DNA of 64,000 nt from assembly GCF_010389155.1 (NCBI RefSeq), contig NC_057768.1, forward strand, positions 21,027,966 to 21,091,965. The letters run 5' to 3'. Below the pieces are notes generated by a model. It worked only from the letters and a program-made list of their open reading frames with translations. It was not told the origin of the DNA and ran no database searches. Of the stretch, positions 13,333-24,355 are shown piece by piece. The number at the start of each line of letters is the position of its first letter. The stretch's first letter is position 1. Origin of the DNA: Erigeron canadensis (taxonomy: Eukaryota > Streptophyta > Magnoliopsida > Asterales > Asteraceae). The position numbers and the translations under genes are program-made.

Positions 13333-15375
13333 CCTCGTCTTCTAACTTCTGTAGGCTCCTCATAAACTTTGCAAGATGCATCTGTCGGGTTCATGTTCTC
13401 CTCGACCATATAAATCAGTCCTCTATACAGGGTTGTTACACCATCGACTATCATATGTGTTTCAAACCTTCAAACAAAAATGACAAGATAAAGTTAGCCT
13501 ACCTGAGTTTACCAAAGTAAATTCAGATTCATTAGATCGATGAAGTCCAATATCTTTAAGAGACATGATCGATAATGTCACAAGCAGTCAATTCATAAAC
13601 AGGCCAGCAGCCATATCCCATTCCCCCATCACCTACTATTTGAATCATCCAATTTTGATGATACTGGATGTAAAGTAAAAAGAATATTGAAAGACTTGGA
13701 CCTCATCAAATTCTCCATAATTGAAAGACTTGGACCTTGCATTATAAAATCCACAAAGATACGAAAGACTAACCAAGTAACCATAATTATTACAAGCCTG
13801 CAATTTCAAGATAACTCTAAAATTTCAATAAAAAACACAAAAAGGGTCAATGATAACGTGAAACCATTACCTTTTTTGATAGACAGAACCTGTTCATTCG
13901 CCTTACCATCAACAATGCTCTAACCATCTCGTTCACCATCAATTAACCATACATATCACATCCTCTTTTATGCAATTGCATTAGTATCTTTGCTTCAAAT
14001 ACTACCATTAAACCTTATATATAGTCAATGACTCTTAAATGGAGAGTATGACTTATGTTTTACAAAAGTTGAAATCCAAAAACCTGAAAGCATCAAACAA
14101 CAGTAGAATGTGATACATGATACCAGTAAATATTAAAACATATAAGTGGAAAACCTATTTACATACATACCCGACCCATCCACCAGTTAACTTTCTCCCG
14201 TCAAGACTCCAGTTCATCCACCAGTTTAGTACCCAGTTCATCCAGCAGTTCACCCACTAGTTGAAGTCCCAGTCAACACACCAGTTCGTCATCTTGAACA
14301 AAAAACACTCAAACAAACCCTCTCATCTCAAATACCTCAACTTCGTCATCTTGAACAAAAAACACTCACAAATGGGCAAATCAACAATCAAGATTCCAAG
14401 CTCCCCTCTGCACTCAAACATGAAAAGCTTTTAAACTAGAAGCTAAAGATGAAATAACTATTGAGATATTACATTCAAGAGCTTCAATAGCAAGCAGTTT
14501 ATTACATTCAAGATGAATAGTATCATACTTTCTTTAACAGAGAATACATTCAACTAATTAGCTAAATACTTATTAGGCTCAATCTAAAATTGAAATAAAT
14601 ATGTATAGCCTAAAATTGAAAAAACCATATACAACTATCAATGAACACACTAAACAAACCCACATACCCTTCACCTTCACATCTATACAAACCTTGAGCT
14701 CAATCACATAATGAAAAATACTATAAAATCAGGAGAAACTTTGAAAAGAACCTGCAAACTTCAAATCTTCAACAACACAAGTCGTTTGTGCCTCTAAAAC
14801 CGAAAACTCCTCTTCAATTTTAAGCATTAACATCTTCATATGGCTGAATCTGTTTAAAGCCATTAAAAAAAGACATGTAACATATTAGGCTGAATCTGTT
14901 CAAAGCTAGTATGTTTTTTTTTCTTGATCATCATCATCATCATAATCGTCATCAACATCATCATCAGAAGCTTTGACTGGCTACATATATCATCATCATC
15001 ATCATGAAGGTTTGGTCTTCAAAAAATCAGATCTGATTAATCTTGTAGAAAAAGAATGAAAGAACAAGAAAGAGATGAAAGAAAGTGATGTAAAAGAAAT
15101 TTTTTTGATCTGATAATAATAAAAGCTTATTTAACCTTTCTCTCTCCATTATCCCTTTACTCCCCTTTTTCCCCTTTCAAATTTCAAAAGACCCGCCCAT
15201 TTTAAAATTTGAAAACCTTGCTTTGCTCCCTCCCAATATAAGCCCCCACACACACTCAAAACACCTCAAAAAACATACAACTTGACATCACTAATCCTAG
15301 TTGGCACACCTCGTTGATCAACACGTCAAGCTTGTGATGTAACTTCATTTTCCTCCTTTAGTATGAAAGGGATGA

Positions 15376-15402
15376 CTAGCTTATTACCTGCGTAACACGC
15401 AG
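15376..15402 (-). mobile_element. Helitron 3' terminus, minus strand
   Basis: CTAG at 15376-15379 (minus-strand reading) follows a perfect 6-bp hairpin, CCTGCG-taaca-CGCAGG. It abuts the proposed 5' TC of the neighbouring Helitron with no host base between. The far end of this second element was not located. Confidence 0.6.
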
Positions 15403-15809
15403 GATTTGTACATTATTTTTTACATTAAAAAACTTTGAATATATGAAAACGATTAACATATAAATAAAAAATTTATAAACTTTTGAACTACAATTATAAT
15501 ACAATCAATGAAAAATGTTAACAAATAATGTTTTCAGCCATAAAACTTAAATATATGCAAAATACTAAATTACCCTTAATAAACACCCCATATGGAAAGG
15601 GTTATTAGAGATTACCAAATTTGTCATTAATGATTTAATTTACACTTTAAAGTATTGTCTTGCTAATTTATACTCTAAGTCCTTATCTTCTAAAATATTT
15701 CGACCATCATAATTACATCAACTTACACAGTTACACCACTCGACACCAATTGTCGATGCAATCACCACCCGTCACCGACACGACTAGACCATCGTTGCCA
15801 TCACCGCCG

Positions 15810-15834
15810 CCGCATTGTGCGGGTATATCACTAG
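15810..15834 (+). mobile_element. Helitron 3' terminus, plus strand
   Basis: Hairpin CCGCA-ttg-TGCGG at 15810-15822, then GTATATCA and CTAG at 15831-15834, followed by T. The orientation is opposite to the terminus at 15376, so the 459 bp between carry outward-facing Helitron 3' ends. The matching 5' TC end was not located. Confidence 0.55.
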
Positions 15835-17739
15835 TATTAGTTATGAAATATTAAATAGAGTTCTTTATTGACACAAGCTATAAGTGACACACAACAATTT
15901 TTAGTCATACATAATACTGTATGCATTATACGGTTGTACAATACAATCATATAATGCATATATTGTTGTGTATGCCAAAAACATATTGTGTAAGGATCAC
16001 CTCCCAAGTTATAAATACATAATTTTTACAAGAATACCAACAGTGTTATTTTAATCTATGCATTTAACCAATCACATCCAATAAAATCATGTAATGTTAA
16101 GATATTTGAAAAAAGCCTATAGTGTTGTTTAAATAAAATCGTTAATAATGGTAAAAAAAAAAAGGTAATTAAAATTTCTCGTTGTAATATCAAATTTTTT
16201 ATGTTTTATTATAAATAAATAATTAAAAAATAATACAACTAAGATTCTTTACCAAACAAAACATAGTGAAGTAAATGGTATAAATTATTAACAAACAAAT
16301 AAGCGTATTGTAAATTTATCAAAAAAGTTTTAATTAAAATATATACTTAAAAACAGTTGCTCGGTTTGTATGCTATTTCACAATCATTTCTATTTTAATA
16401 TTAGGTGGGACCACACATCTTAACTTTGTGTCCACCCTCAACCTCCACTTTAATTTTTTTATTTTCTCACAATGGCAGTAATTATCGTCAAACTTTTTGT
16501 CCAGTGTTATAGTTATACAATTGCATACACAATACAAAATAGCTCATCACCCCGTCAAAATGGTCGGCGAAATTTTCGTTTTTTCTTCTTTACAAGTTAC
16601 AAAATATACCTTTCACAAAGACTACTACATAAAATAAAAAAATTTGCCCATGTCAAAATTTAATACAGAGGAATCAACAATCCATTTGCTTTACCCTTTT
16701 AACTTGGTTAATTTTTTTATTTGGCTCATGTATTTTTCTATTTTAACTTTCTTCTTTCCATCTTTTTTAAACAACTTCTACCGGTTACAATTTTTTACAC
16801 TACAGATTTCTATTAAATTTTTCTCTATTTTCATTTTTTCTCCTTTCTTTTTTGGTACTAATGTCTTTTAAACAACACGTTTTAAATAAAATATATATAC
16901 ATATTTTTTCTACCCTGATCAATAGCCATATATATGCTGTAACCGAAGGTTTAGTTTCTAAGCCTCTTTCTATGTTACCTTTTTATTTGTTTTTTTTTTT
17001 TTTTTTGCTAATCATATATAATTGTTACATGATTAACTTTTACTTTTTTTATTCCTTCAGTTATTGCTAAATCTTATATTTTTATGTTTGTACATGACGA
17101 TACATTTTTAGACACACATTTAAATAAGATACAAATAAATGTATCTTTGAGCTGTATAATGTTCTGAAAGCAGCGTTATGTTTTTCCGGGCCAACGCCAG
17201 GGTGACCTAACTAGTTAAGATTTAAATACCATATTCAACGTATCAACTCATTCTATATAGAAATTTGACCAAATATTCATATCATTTTCACAACATTAGA
17301 ATTAAAAATATATAAAACTTTATATACATGAAAATATGATATAATATATAAATGGTTTTATCTATTTATAAGTTATATACATTTATAACTACAAGTACTA
17401 TTATTATAAATATATGGTTAACATTCCATTAGGCCATTTATTAAATTAGAATAAACAAAATTAAAAGACTTTATAAGACATTTATATAAATATATGGAGA
17501 CTAAAAGTGTTATTAACTAATTCTTTAGTCAATGATTATGTCATTAAAATGATCTAATGGTAGAAATTAAAAGATGAAAGTAATAGTCTTTGTTTTCCAA
17601 TTTTGAATTAAGGGTTATGTTTTAATATATATTAAAGATTTTGTATATGTTATATTTGTGTTTCCGAATTTGACGACAACTTGAGTCATTATGCATGATG
17701 GTTATTCGTCAAACTCTTGTGAAATTCCTTTAAATGACA
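15835..17739. other. AT-rich intergenic DNA with a decayed Helitron end
   Basis: No gene is seen; short ORFs here are T-rich and unconvincing. About 17180-17217 reads CCGGGCCAACGCCAGGG, then GACCTAA and CTAG, resembling a plus-strand Helitron 3' end with an imperfect hairpin. Confidence 0.4.
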
Positions 17740-17808
17740 TTCCCAGGTTTTGAGCTCGAGATCTCAAACATATATAGCTGGTGCTTAACCACTAGACTAC
17801 AATGGGAA
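17740..17808 (-). repeat. tRNA-like SINE head fragment
   Basis: On the minus strand TAGTCTAGTGGTTAAGC (about 17783-17800) fits an RNA polymerase III A box. A weaker B box, GAGCTCAAAACCT, follows about 35 bases later. There is no cloverleaf, so I call a SINE-type remnant, not a tRNA gene. Confidence 0.35.
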
Positions 17809-17976
17809 GTACATATTCATCAACTCTTCGTGCAATATTAGTGGTGAAACCGAAGAATGAGTTACAACACAATTTTTTCGTTAGTCTTGTATAGCTTTGA
17901 TAACGACAAATATTTAAGAATTTCATTTGGTAGTTTAAAGGATTGTGAGAATATAACGTATTTCATATATAGATAA

Positions 17977-18303
17977 CTAGTTGAGCGGTCGGGGCCGTAA
18001 AATTGATTTTTCAACAAATCTAAAAACAAATTTTCATTCAAAACTAGCACAATACTCATGCAATGTTGCGCCAATGGCGGTGACGAATGGTGATAGTGGT
18101 GGCGGCGTCAAGTAGTGATTGTAATTGATGTAAATGTATTTGAGTTAAAGGGATAATAGATATTTTATATGATATAAGATATTGATAATATAATTTAATA
18201 TTAAAAGTTGATGGTGGTTTAATTTATTAAGGGTAGTTTGGATGATTCGCCTATCTCAGTTTTCTTAATTTTTAATATGGGCTATAATTTTTATATAGTA
18301 GTA
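17977..18303 (-). mobile_element. short Helitron-like element
   Basis: The left end is CTAG (17977-17980) with a weak GC-rich hairpin next to it. The right end reads CTATAATTTTTATATAGTA, the same terminal sequence as at about 20462-20480. The interior GGTGAC/GTGGCGGCG region recurs in the next element (18308-18430), which suggests sister copies in tandem. The boundaries are soft. Confidence 0.4.
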
Positions 18304-18664
18304 CTAGCGGTGTGATGCGGTGACGGATTGTGATGGTGGTGACGTCAAATGATGTTAGCTAATTGATATAAATGTGTTTGATTTAAAGGAGATAGTAAAA
18401 ATATTTTATATATAAGTGATTAATTGTGTAATTATTAAGGATTGGTGTTAATTTAAGGAAAAATTAGTATAATGGTCAAAATTAAATGACTAGTCCAAAT
18501 ATGAACACCCATAAAATAATTTACCATAAAGGTGAAGTATTTGTTACCATTTACCCATATTAGTAAGAAATACTAATAGTCAATTAAATAGTGTCAATTG
18601 TCTTTTATTGGACCCACATGTAAATAGTATTTGTTACCGTTTGCAACTAAAATTGTTGTTCTAA

Positions 18665-19793
18665 GGGGGGAAGGAGTGGTCCACTAGTTGGTTAACTTAC
18701 CCAATCCTTTCTCCAATCAAAACTTTACAACTCACAACTACCCAATTTTACCTAAATCTTACCCAAATCACTTGAAATACATACCCAATTCATTAAACTT
18801 ACCTAAATTCATTTTCTTTTTCATTTTTTTATTATACCAATAATTCCATTAAAATATAAACATAAAACATAAACATAATTCCATTAAAATTAAAAAACCA
18901 CAATACATAAATAATACTAAAAACACATAAACCATAAATAATACTAAAACACATAAGAAAAACATTTCATTAAACTACTAAAATAGAAAACTAACACTCG
19001 GAATAGTCCGAGTCAACGGTGCTGTCACCGTCGTTGCGGTGAATGTAGCGGTAGGGTTCAAGAGAGCTGTCGACGGGTTGAGGAGAAACGTACTGACCAC
19101 CACCCATACTGGCTTGCGAGGATACCACCGGCTCATAGTAAGGTACGTACTGACCACCACCCACACTGGATTGCGAAAATACCCCGTGATCTAGCGTATG
19201 GGTCAACGTTAAAAAAGCGGCGCTTAGTTGGAAAATAACTTGATTCAGCCAGTCGATCTTCTGACGAAGATATACAAGATGCTCACTTTCGACGTTGTTA
19301 GGAGCATAACCCGGGGCAGTAAGTCGGTCGATCACGGCTTGGTAAGCCGCTTTGTTCTCAGAAATGGATGCAATCACGTTATTCACATTAGAGGGATGTT
19401 TGGAGTCGTAATTGAGGTGGGTTTGGATGGACATTTTACAATCACGAAGGTCCATTTTAGTAATAAGTAAGTTTTGTGTGAAATGGATATGGGAAGAAGA
19501 AGAAAGTAATAAGAAGAAGAGGAAGAAGAAAGTGTTTAAATTAGTTTGAAATAGGTGGGTGTTTGTTTAAATAAAGGGTAAAAAGTTTTTTTTATTTAGA
19601 AAAGTGGACATCAACGTTCAAAATGGGGGGACCCACCAATCTCCAACGTTCGAAATCTAGACACCAAGCTCGGCTTCACAAACCAAACTAATACCCGATT
19701 TTGTGTTACCGAGTCGTAGCCGAAGGGTGGAAACGGTGTAGCCGATCGTGGTGGTGTTACCCGAGTCCTAGCCGACTCCCACTCCTTCCCCTC
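18665..19793 (-). mobile_element. PIF/Harbinger-like non-autonomous DNA transposon with an ORF
   Basis: Terminal inverted repeats GGGGGGAAGGAGTGG (left) and the complement of CCACTCCTTCCCCTC (right) match at 14 of 15 positions. TAA flanks each side (18662-18664 and 19794-19796), the 3-bp duplication made by PIF/Harbinger elements. The 1129-bp element encodes no recognisable transposase. It carries one minus-strand ORF (18991-19455) preceded by a CT-rich leader. A second copy lies at 59278-59935. Confidence 0.75.
18991..19455 (-). CDS. uncharacterised 154-aa ORF inside the Harbinger-like element
   Basis: Intact ORF starting ATG at 19455. I do not recognise a domain. The N-terminal half (about residues 20-90) is probably helical and could be a coiled coil. 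The C-terminal third is Ser/Gly/Tyr-rich with an imperfect duplication built on GGGQYV (about residues 99-104 and 117-122), and the end is acidic (DSDYSEC). On its own strand it is preceded by a leader rich in TTCTTC, a plausible 5' UTR, and a TATTTAAA-like box near 19565. PIF/Harbinger elements often carry a second ORF besides the transposase, but this one shows no Myb signature that I can see. It may be transposon-derived or captured. Confidence 0.45.
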   Translation of the reverse strand: MDLRDCKMSIQTHLNYDSKHPSNVNNVIASISENKAAYQAVIDRLTAPGYAPNNVESEHLVYLRQKIDWLNQVIFQLSAAFLTLTHTLDHGVFSQSSVGGGQYVPYYEPVVSSQASMGGGQYVSPQPVDSSLEPYRYIHRNDGDSTVDSDYSEC

Positions 19794-19911
19794 TAAAGGT
19801 CTTAACTTCTTAAACTATAATGATTGAAGTTGATACATCATACATCAACTATTTAGACTTTAATATATGGATAGTTTCTAAAATGAGGTGATAAGATCAC
19901 AATAATTTATT

Positions 19912-20891
19912 TTACTTCAACCAAAAAAATATTGTATTGGCAATTTTTCTAACAAAGGGCCTTTCGTAAACATCTTCTTGGTTATAAACCCATACATTCT
20001 TGCAAAAACTATATGCGAAGTAATAATACGTATGAAAGAAAGGATAAAACTTCACCAAAGACTTGAGTTTGCCAAGTAAATGGTAAAAAGCCTTGAGAAG
20101 CAAAGGTGGTGGTGAGCTAGGTTGATGATAAAAGTAGTTAGTAATAAAGTTGTCAACCCAAAAATAAAAAATAAAAAAATCATCGAAGAATATTTAAATT
20201 TACCCATATATAATGAAATGCCATTATACAAATTAATATAATTATAGGGTCTAAAAATACATTTACATAAATTGATTAAATAATTAGGTGGTAAATAGTA
20301 AATTATTTGATAGGTGTCTATATTTGGACATATGTGTTTAACTTTGGCTATTATGGTAATTTTTCTTTAATTTAATTCATTAATTTAATTCTTTAATTTA
20401 ATTTAAATAATTAGCTTGATCAATTCGTGTATCTCATTTTTTTTAACTTTCAACATGAAAGCTATAATTTTTATATAGTAATAAAGATAGAAGTGTAGAT
20501 GCATACAAAAATATATTTTTTTATATCATATTTTAAAAAATTCTAACAAAAGTTGAAACTAAGAATCACATCTTCTCAAAATACTTACTTATATAAGTCA
20601 GTAACACATTTAAGTTGTTTTTCAAACTTTTTTTTTTCCAACCCTTTTTTACCCCTCACAGTTAAAGTTGTCGGTATGAATATAGTCTTTGGTCATGTAA
20701 GTAGTCTAGATTGTATTTTCGTTTCGTTGTAATTTTGACCTCTAACATCTTGCTAGATTGGTCCTCAATAAAAATTCTTTATGCCTTTCTAAAAATAAAA
20801 AAAAAAATGATTTTATTATGTTATGTTATATAAAACAAATTTAGGTTTTTGTTTAAGTTTTAGTTTTTAACAATTCATGAAAACCATACTA
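19912..20891. other. AT-rich DNA, no gene seen
   Basis: It contains the right part of the Helitron-like element (to about 20491) and then AT-rich sequence with T-runs. The small minus-strand ORF at 19912-20103 has no recognisable features. Confidence 0.35.
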
Positions 20892-21190
20892 TACATTAAT
20901 AATCCACACTAGTTGTTGTCGTCACCACCACCAATTGACGCCGCCGCCACCACCACCACCAATTAATGCCGTCACCATCGTCGATACCGTCGCCACCACC
21001 AATGCCCGTTGTCGTCACTGCCACCGTCGCCGCTACCGCGACGCTACCACCACCACCCGTCACCGCCATCACCGCCGCCATTAAATCGCCACCACTGTCG
21101 TTACTTCCATCACTGTCGCTACCGCCGTACGCCACCACCACCACTGGTCACAACCACCGCCGCCTCCGCCATTATATCGGCGCACGCCAC
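20892..21190. repeat. CCACCA/GCCGCC trinucleotide-rich, low-complexity block
   Basis: About 300 bp of degenerate CAC/CCA/GCC/GTC triplets, a sharp GC-rich island in AT-rich DNA. It is open in several frames on both strands only because of its composition. Similar blocks occur inside the nearby Helitron-like elements (18074-18110, 18310-18350). Confidence 0.75.
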
Positions 21191-21479
21191 CACGAATCGT
21201 GGTGGTTAACGACTATTAGAGCAAAAGAGAGAGAAAAAGAATGGGTTTTTTGAGGGTTTATAACGGCTGTTGATGGTGGCCACTAATTACGAAGAGATGG
21301 TCTTTTGGGTGCTTAAGCAGGATGGCAACGGCAGCAACGACTTCTAAATAGAAAAACGGGTGAAAGAGAAAGGGTAAAGTGTTTGTTAGGGTTGCTGAGG
21401 CGGAAGTAGAGTTGCACTCGTGGTTCAACGAAGGCATGACTGCCACGGTGATAAAGAGTTGCGTAAAGAGTTGCGCTTA

Positions 21480-21844
21480 GGGGCAAGGGTGTAGTGTCAA
21501 ATCCTTGGCAAATTGGCAAGTTTTTAACCGATCACACGACGCCACGTGGTTTTGCCAAATCTTTGCAAAAAACTAGCCAAAAGTTGTGGTGTAGTGCCAA
21601 ATTTTGCCAATTCTTGCCAAAATTTACCGATGTAACTTGCCATAACTTTAAAGGAAAAAGACAAAAGAAAATTTTTTTTTTGCCGATAACACTCCCAACG
21701 TTTACTAGTATCGGCCAAAACTAGCCGATGTAGCTTGCCAAACTTGCCGATTAAACTTGTCAAAACTAGCCAATGCATGTGCTATAGCATTGCCAAAACT
21801 TCCAAAACTAGCCGATGCTTTTTGCCGATTACACCTCTGCCCCC
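21480..21844. mobile_element. Tourist-like (PIF/Harbinger) MITE
   Basis: Ends GGGGCAAGGGTGTAGTG (left) and the complement of ATTACACCTCTGCCCCC (right). TTA is duplicated at 21477-21479 and 21845-21847. It is 365 bp long. The interior repeats short units related to GCCAAAACTAGCCGATG and TTGCCAAA. Confidence 0.75.
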
Positions 21845-21847
21845 TTA

Positions 21848-22450
21848 TAGTGGTTATTGGTAAGTTTTAGTTTTAAAATGATGACATGTGATGGAATGAT
21901 TAGGGTGAATGTTGGAAGCATATGTAGTTATAGATTACGATGATATATATATAAACTTATTTTTTATTATAAAGTTTAATTACAGTTTTGGTGTTTTTGA
22001 TAAAAAAAAAAATGTAAATATTCCTCATATGCACGACATATGGTTGGACTTAATAGCCATGTAGACAACCGTCAGATATAGGTACTCTTCGAGTAGGATA
22101 TTGCAATATGGGGTATGGTCCGAGTAGAACATCAAAAGTTTGTACCACAAGAGTAATTTAAGGTATAGTTTATATACGACCGTGTAATTTACTCTAAATT
22201 TTACTATGATGTTTTTTTTTTTTTGTTTTTTTTAATTGTTAAAAGTTATGTAACATTTATACTTAATACCCTTCAAAATATTCCCACTTATACCGCCTCA
22301 CTAGTTGTTTTCATATAAATTATATACGCATTACTCATCTATGCTACCACCATCGCCACCAATCATGGCCATTTTCCTTGTTACCATCTCATTTTGCGGG
22401 TAACAAATTAATAAACAATAAAATACGTAGTTAGGTTTTGTATTAGATAG
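21848..22450. other. intergenic DNA, no gene seen
   Basis: AT-rich with poly-T and poly-A tracts. No coding or RNA feature is recognised. Confidence 0.4.
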
Positions 22451-22454
22451 ATTT

Positions 22455-23294
22455 GTTACTACATTAACAGGTATTGTCTTTCACTTTATTTGGAGGAGAC
22501 GACCCACTAGCCAAACTGAGTTACTTGAGGCCACCTTGCTCATTCAAATGCTTTCTTCAGTAAAACTGTACGGGTCTTTTGATAAATGGTTATGGTGTTT
22601 GGATCATGATAACTCATTTGCAGTTAGGAATTTAAAAAGGAAGTTGGAATCACAGGTGAGAAACATTCCCGTATACAAGTTTATTTTGGAATACTTGAGT
22701 CCCAAAAAAGGTCTCTTTTTTGGTTTCGCGGGCAGATTTGGACCGGTAACCTTAATCTCCCTTGCTTAACGAGATATAGCAATCCCGTCTACTGTTTGTC
22801 AAATATGTGGGGTTCAAGAAGAAACAACTATCATTTATTTATTTCGTGACATCTTGCTCAAGAAATCTGGAACTACATCTCTAATTGGTGTCGAGTGCAG
22901 AACCTTATCTTTTTTGGTGTCCGTGACATTCTACAAACTCTTGGCTTCTTATATGGTTCTACAAAATGGAAGAAAATTATTCATGTAGTCTTTGCTCGGC
23001 AATATGAGTAATTTGGAAAGAAAGAAACGAGCTTGTGTTTAACAACAAGCCCATTTCGGTGGGAAATGTGATTGAGGCAATCAATGTCTTCAATTTTCTT
23101 TAGGTTAAGAACAGAGCAAATTTTACTTCATCAACATAGGATCTATGGAAAAATTTTAATATAGCATTAACTTGTAATTTTGGTGTCTATGTTTTTTGAC
23201 TTATGAAAATCCTTGTAAAGAGGCCGATGTATTATTTAACTAGCTTCTTGCTAGTATGTGAATATAAAATTTTGTTTGTAGTTAAAAAAAAAAA
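22455..23294 (+). mobile_element. 5'-truncated LINE (L1-type) 3' end with poly-A
   Basis: About 22536-22769 translates to a segment like the end of plant LINE reverse transcriptase (LKRKLESQVRNIPVYKFI). A shifted frame then gives RRDIAIPSTVCQICGVQEET, typical of the zf-RVT cysteine motif. A WKERNELVFNN-like tail lies near 23015-23050. Frameshifts and stops make it non-coding. It ends in an A12 tract (23283-23294), consistent with target-primed insertion of a 5'-truncated copy. Confidence 0.75.
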
Positions 23295-23329
23295 GTGTTG
23301 GCTTTTAATAGCAAAGAAGTGTATCTATA

Positions 23330-23635
23330 TATATATATAGGGTAAGGTTCAATTAAGAATTATTAAAATTGGAAGAACCATGAGAACCACTATATTATAA
23401 CTTGTTGTTCATATATGATAGGTATATGTGAACATATTCGTTCACGTAGATTCATTTGAGAACCATTCATATATGAACATAGGTAATATTAGTTATATCT
23501 TGACATGTTCATATGTGCATAAATTTGTTCACATAGACTATTCACATATGAACAACAAGTTATAATTAAAAGTTTCTCATGGTTCTTCCAATTCAAATGG
23601 TTCTCATTTGAACCTTTTCTTATATATATATATAT
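23330..23635. mobile_element. foldback MITE (about 300 bp)
   Basis: The left arm (GGGTAAGGTTCAATTAAGAA..., with TTGGAAGAACCATGAGAA) is an inverted, roughly 80% match to the right arm (TTCTCATGGTTCTTCCAAT, GGTTCTCATTTGAACC). The arms are about 90 bp and TA runs lie at both borders. Confidence 0.65.
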
Positions 23636-24117
23636 TGAAAAATTATTTTGAGAACATTTTTTTTGCGAGAACCTTTGAAAACTTTTCAAATCAAGGCCAA
23701 CCGATGATTATTTTTTACATGAAAATTGTTTTTTGATTGTTTTCTGAATAACTTATGTATAATTTTGAAGTTTATAATTGTGTAGAGGCATGAATTATCA
23801 TCCGTTATATAATTATATGGAGATTTGGATTCTTAATCACATGTGCACGAATATTGCTATGATTACATGTGATCGACTTGCATATATGTGATCATAGCAA
23901 TATTCGTGCACATGCGATCAAAAATCCAAATCTTCACATAATTGTATAACGAATGATAATCCATGCCTCCACATAATTATAAACTTCAAAATTACACATA
24001 AGTTATTCAGAAAACAGTTAAAAAATAATTTTCATGTAAAAAACAATAATCGGTTGGGCTTCATTTGAAAAGTCATCTAAAATTATAAAAAAAAAAAAAT
24101 TTTAAAATAACTTTACC
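23636..24117. mobile_element. large palindromic foldback MITE
   Basis: 23640-23870 and 23885-24115 are inverted copies of each other. Examples are GATCATAGCAATATTCGTGC against GCACGAATATTGCTATGATT near the centre, and TAACTTATG against CATAAGTTATTCAG further out. Its RNA would form a hairpin of about 220 bp. It lies about 0.24 kb upstream of the PFK start codon. Confidence 0.7.
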
Positions 24118-24257
24118 TTATGTGTATATATAAAAAGAAAAGTAAAGAAAAAACAAATGAAAAAACAAGATAAAAGCGGCTGTTGAAAGTTATAAGAAGA
24201 CGGAAAAAATTAGAAAAAAAATAGTCTTACTCTGACTACTTCGCCCAAAAGCCATAT

Positions 24258-24355
24258 TCCGATCTCTCTCTCTCTTTCTCTCTAAAGAGAAAAGAACAGA
24301 ACAGAACAGAACAGACGGACATTCAAAAGTAGTGTGTGCGTGTGTGTTTTTCCAA
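24258..24355 (+). promoter_or_regulatory. presumed 5' UTR of PFK with CT and AGAAC microsatellites
   Basis: TCTCTCTCTCTCTTTCTCTCT (about 24262-24283) and then AACAG repeats (24293-24314) sit directly before the ATG. CT-rich leaders are common near plant transcription starts. No TATA box was assigned. Confidence 0.5.

Larger units (their letters stand above)
10382..15375 (-). mobile_element. non-autonomous Helitron (about 5 kb) with captured gene fragment
   Basis: On the minus strand the 3' end is CTAG (10382-10385), preceded by a perfect 6-bp GC-rich hairpin (CCCGCG-gaaga-CGCGGG, 10395-10411), and flanked by T on the host side. This is the classic Helitron 3' terminus. The proposed 5' end is TCATCCCTTTCATACTAAAG at 15356-15375 (minus strand); it begins with TC and resembles plant Helitron 5' ends, but this assignment is inference. 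No Rep/helicase ORF is present. The interior includes a pyruvate decarboxylase remnant (12440-12865), exon-like pieces I cannot identify (about 11870-11960, 12160-12225 and 13320-13460, minus strand) and a promoter/5'-UTR-like stretch near 15000-15135. Confidence 0.6.
18304..20491 (-). mobile_element. Helitron-like element disrupted by a Harbinger-like insertion
   Basis: The left end is CTAG at 18304-18307 with the same start region as the preceding element. The proposed 5' end on the minus strand is TCTATCTTTATTACTATATA at about 20472-20491, typical of Helitron 5' ends. Without the insertion at 18665-19793 it would be about 1.06 kb. Inside, about 18437-18520 and 20290-20375 are diverged inverted repeats. 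The assignment is inference from ends alone. Confidence 0.35.

Noticed and set aside
17740..17808. Possible tRNA gene (also 31915-31980, 33085-33135, 62150-62220)
   Set aside because: A- and B-box-like motifs are present but no acceptor-stem pairing or cloverleaf; best read as SINE heads.
20896..21253. Overlapping ORFs on both strands rich in Pro/Thr/His or Gly/Val
   Set aside because: They come from a CCACCA/GCCGCC triplet block that lacks stops in several frames; no domain or gene structure.
24332..24355. Upstream in-frame start for PFK
   Set aside because: The upstream start is not ATG; the ATG at 24356 gives a typical transit-peptide start.
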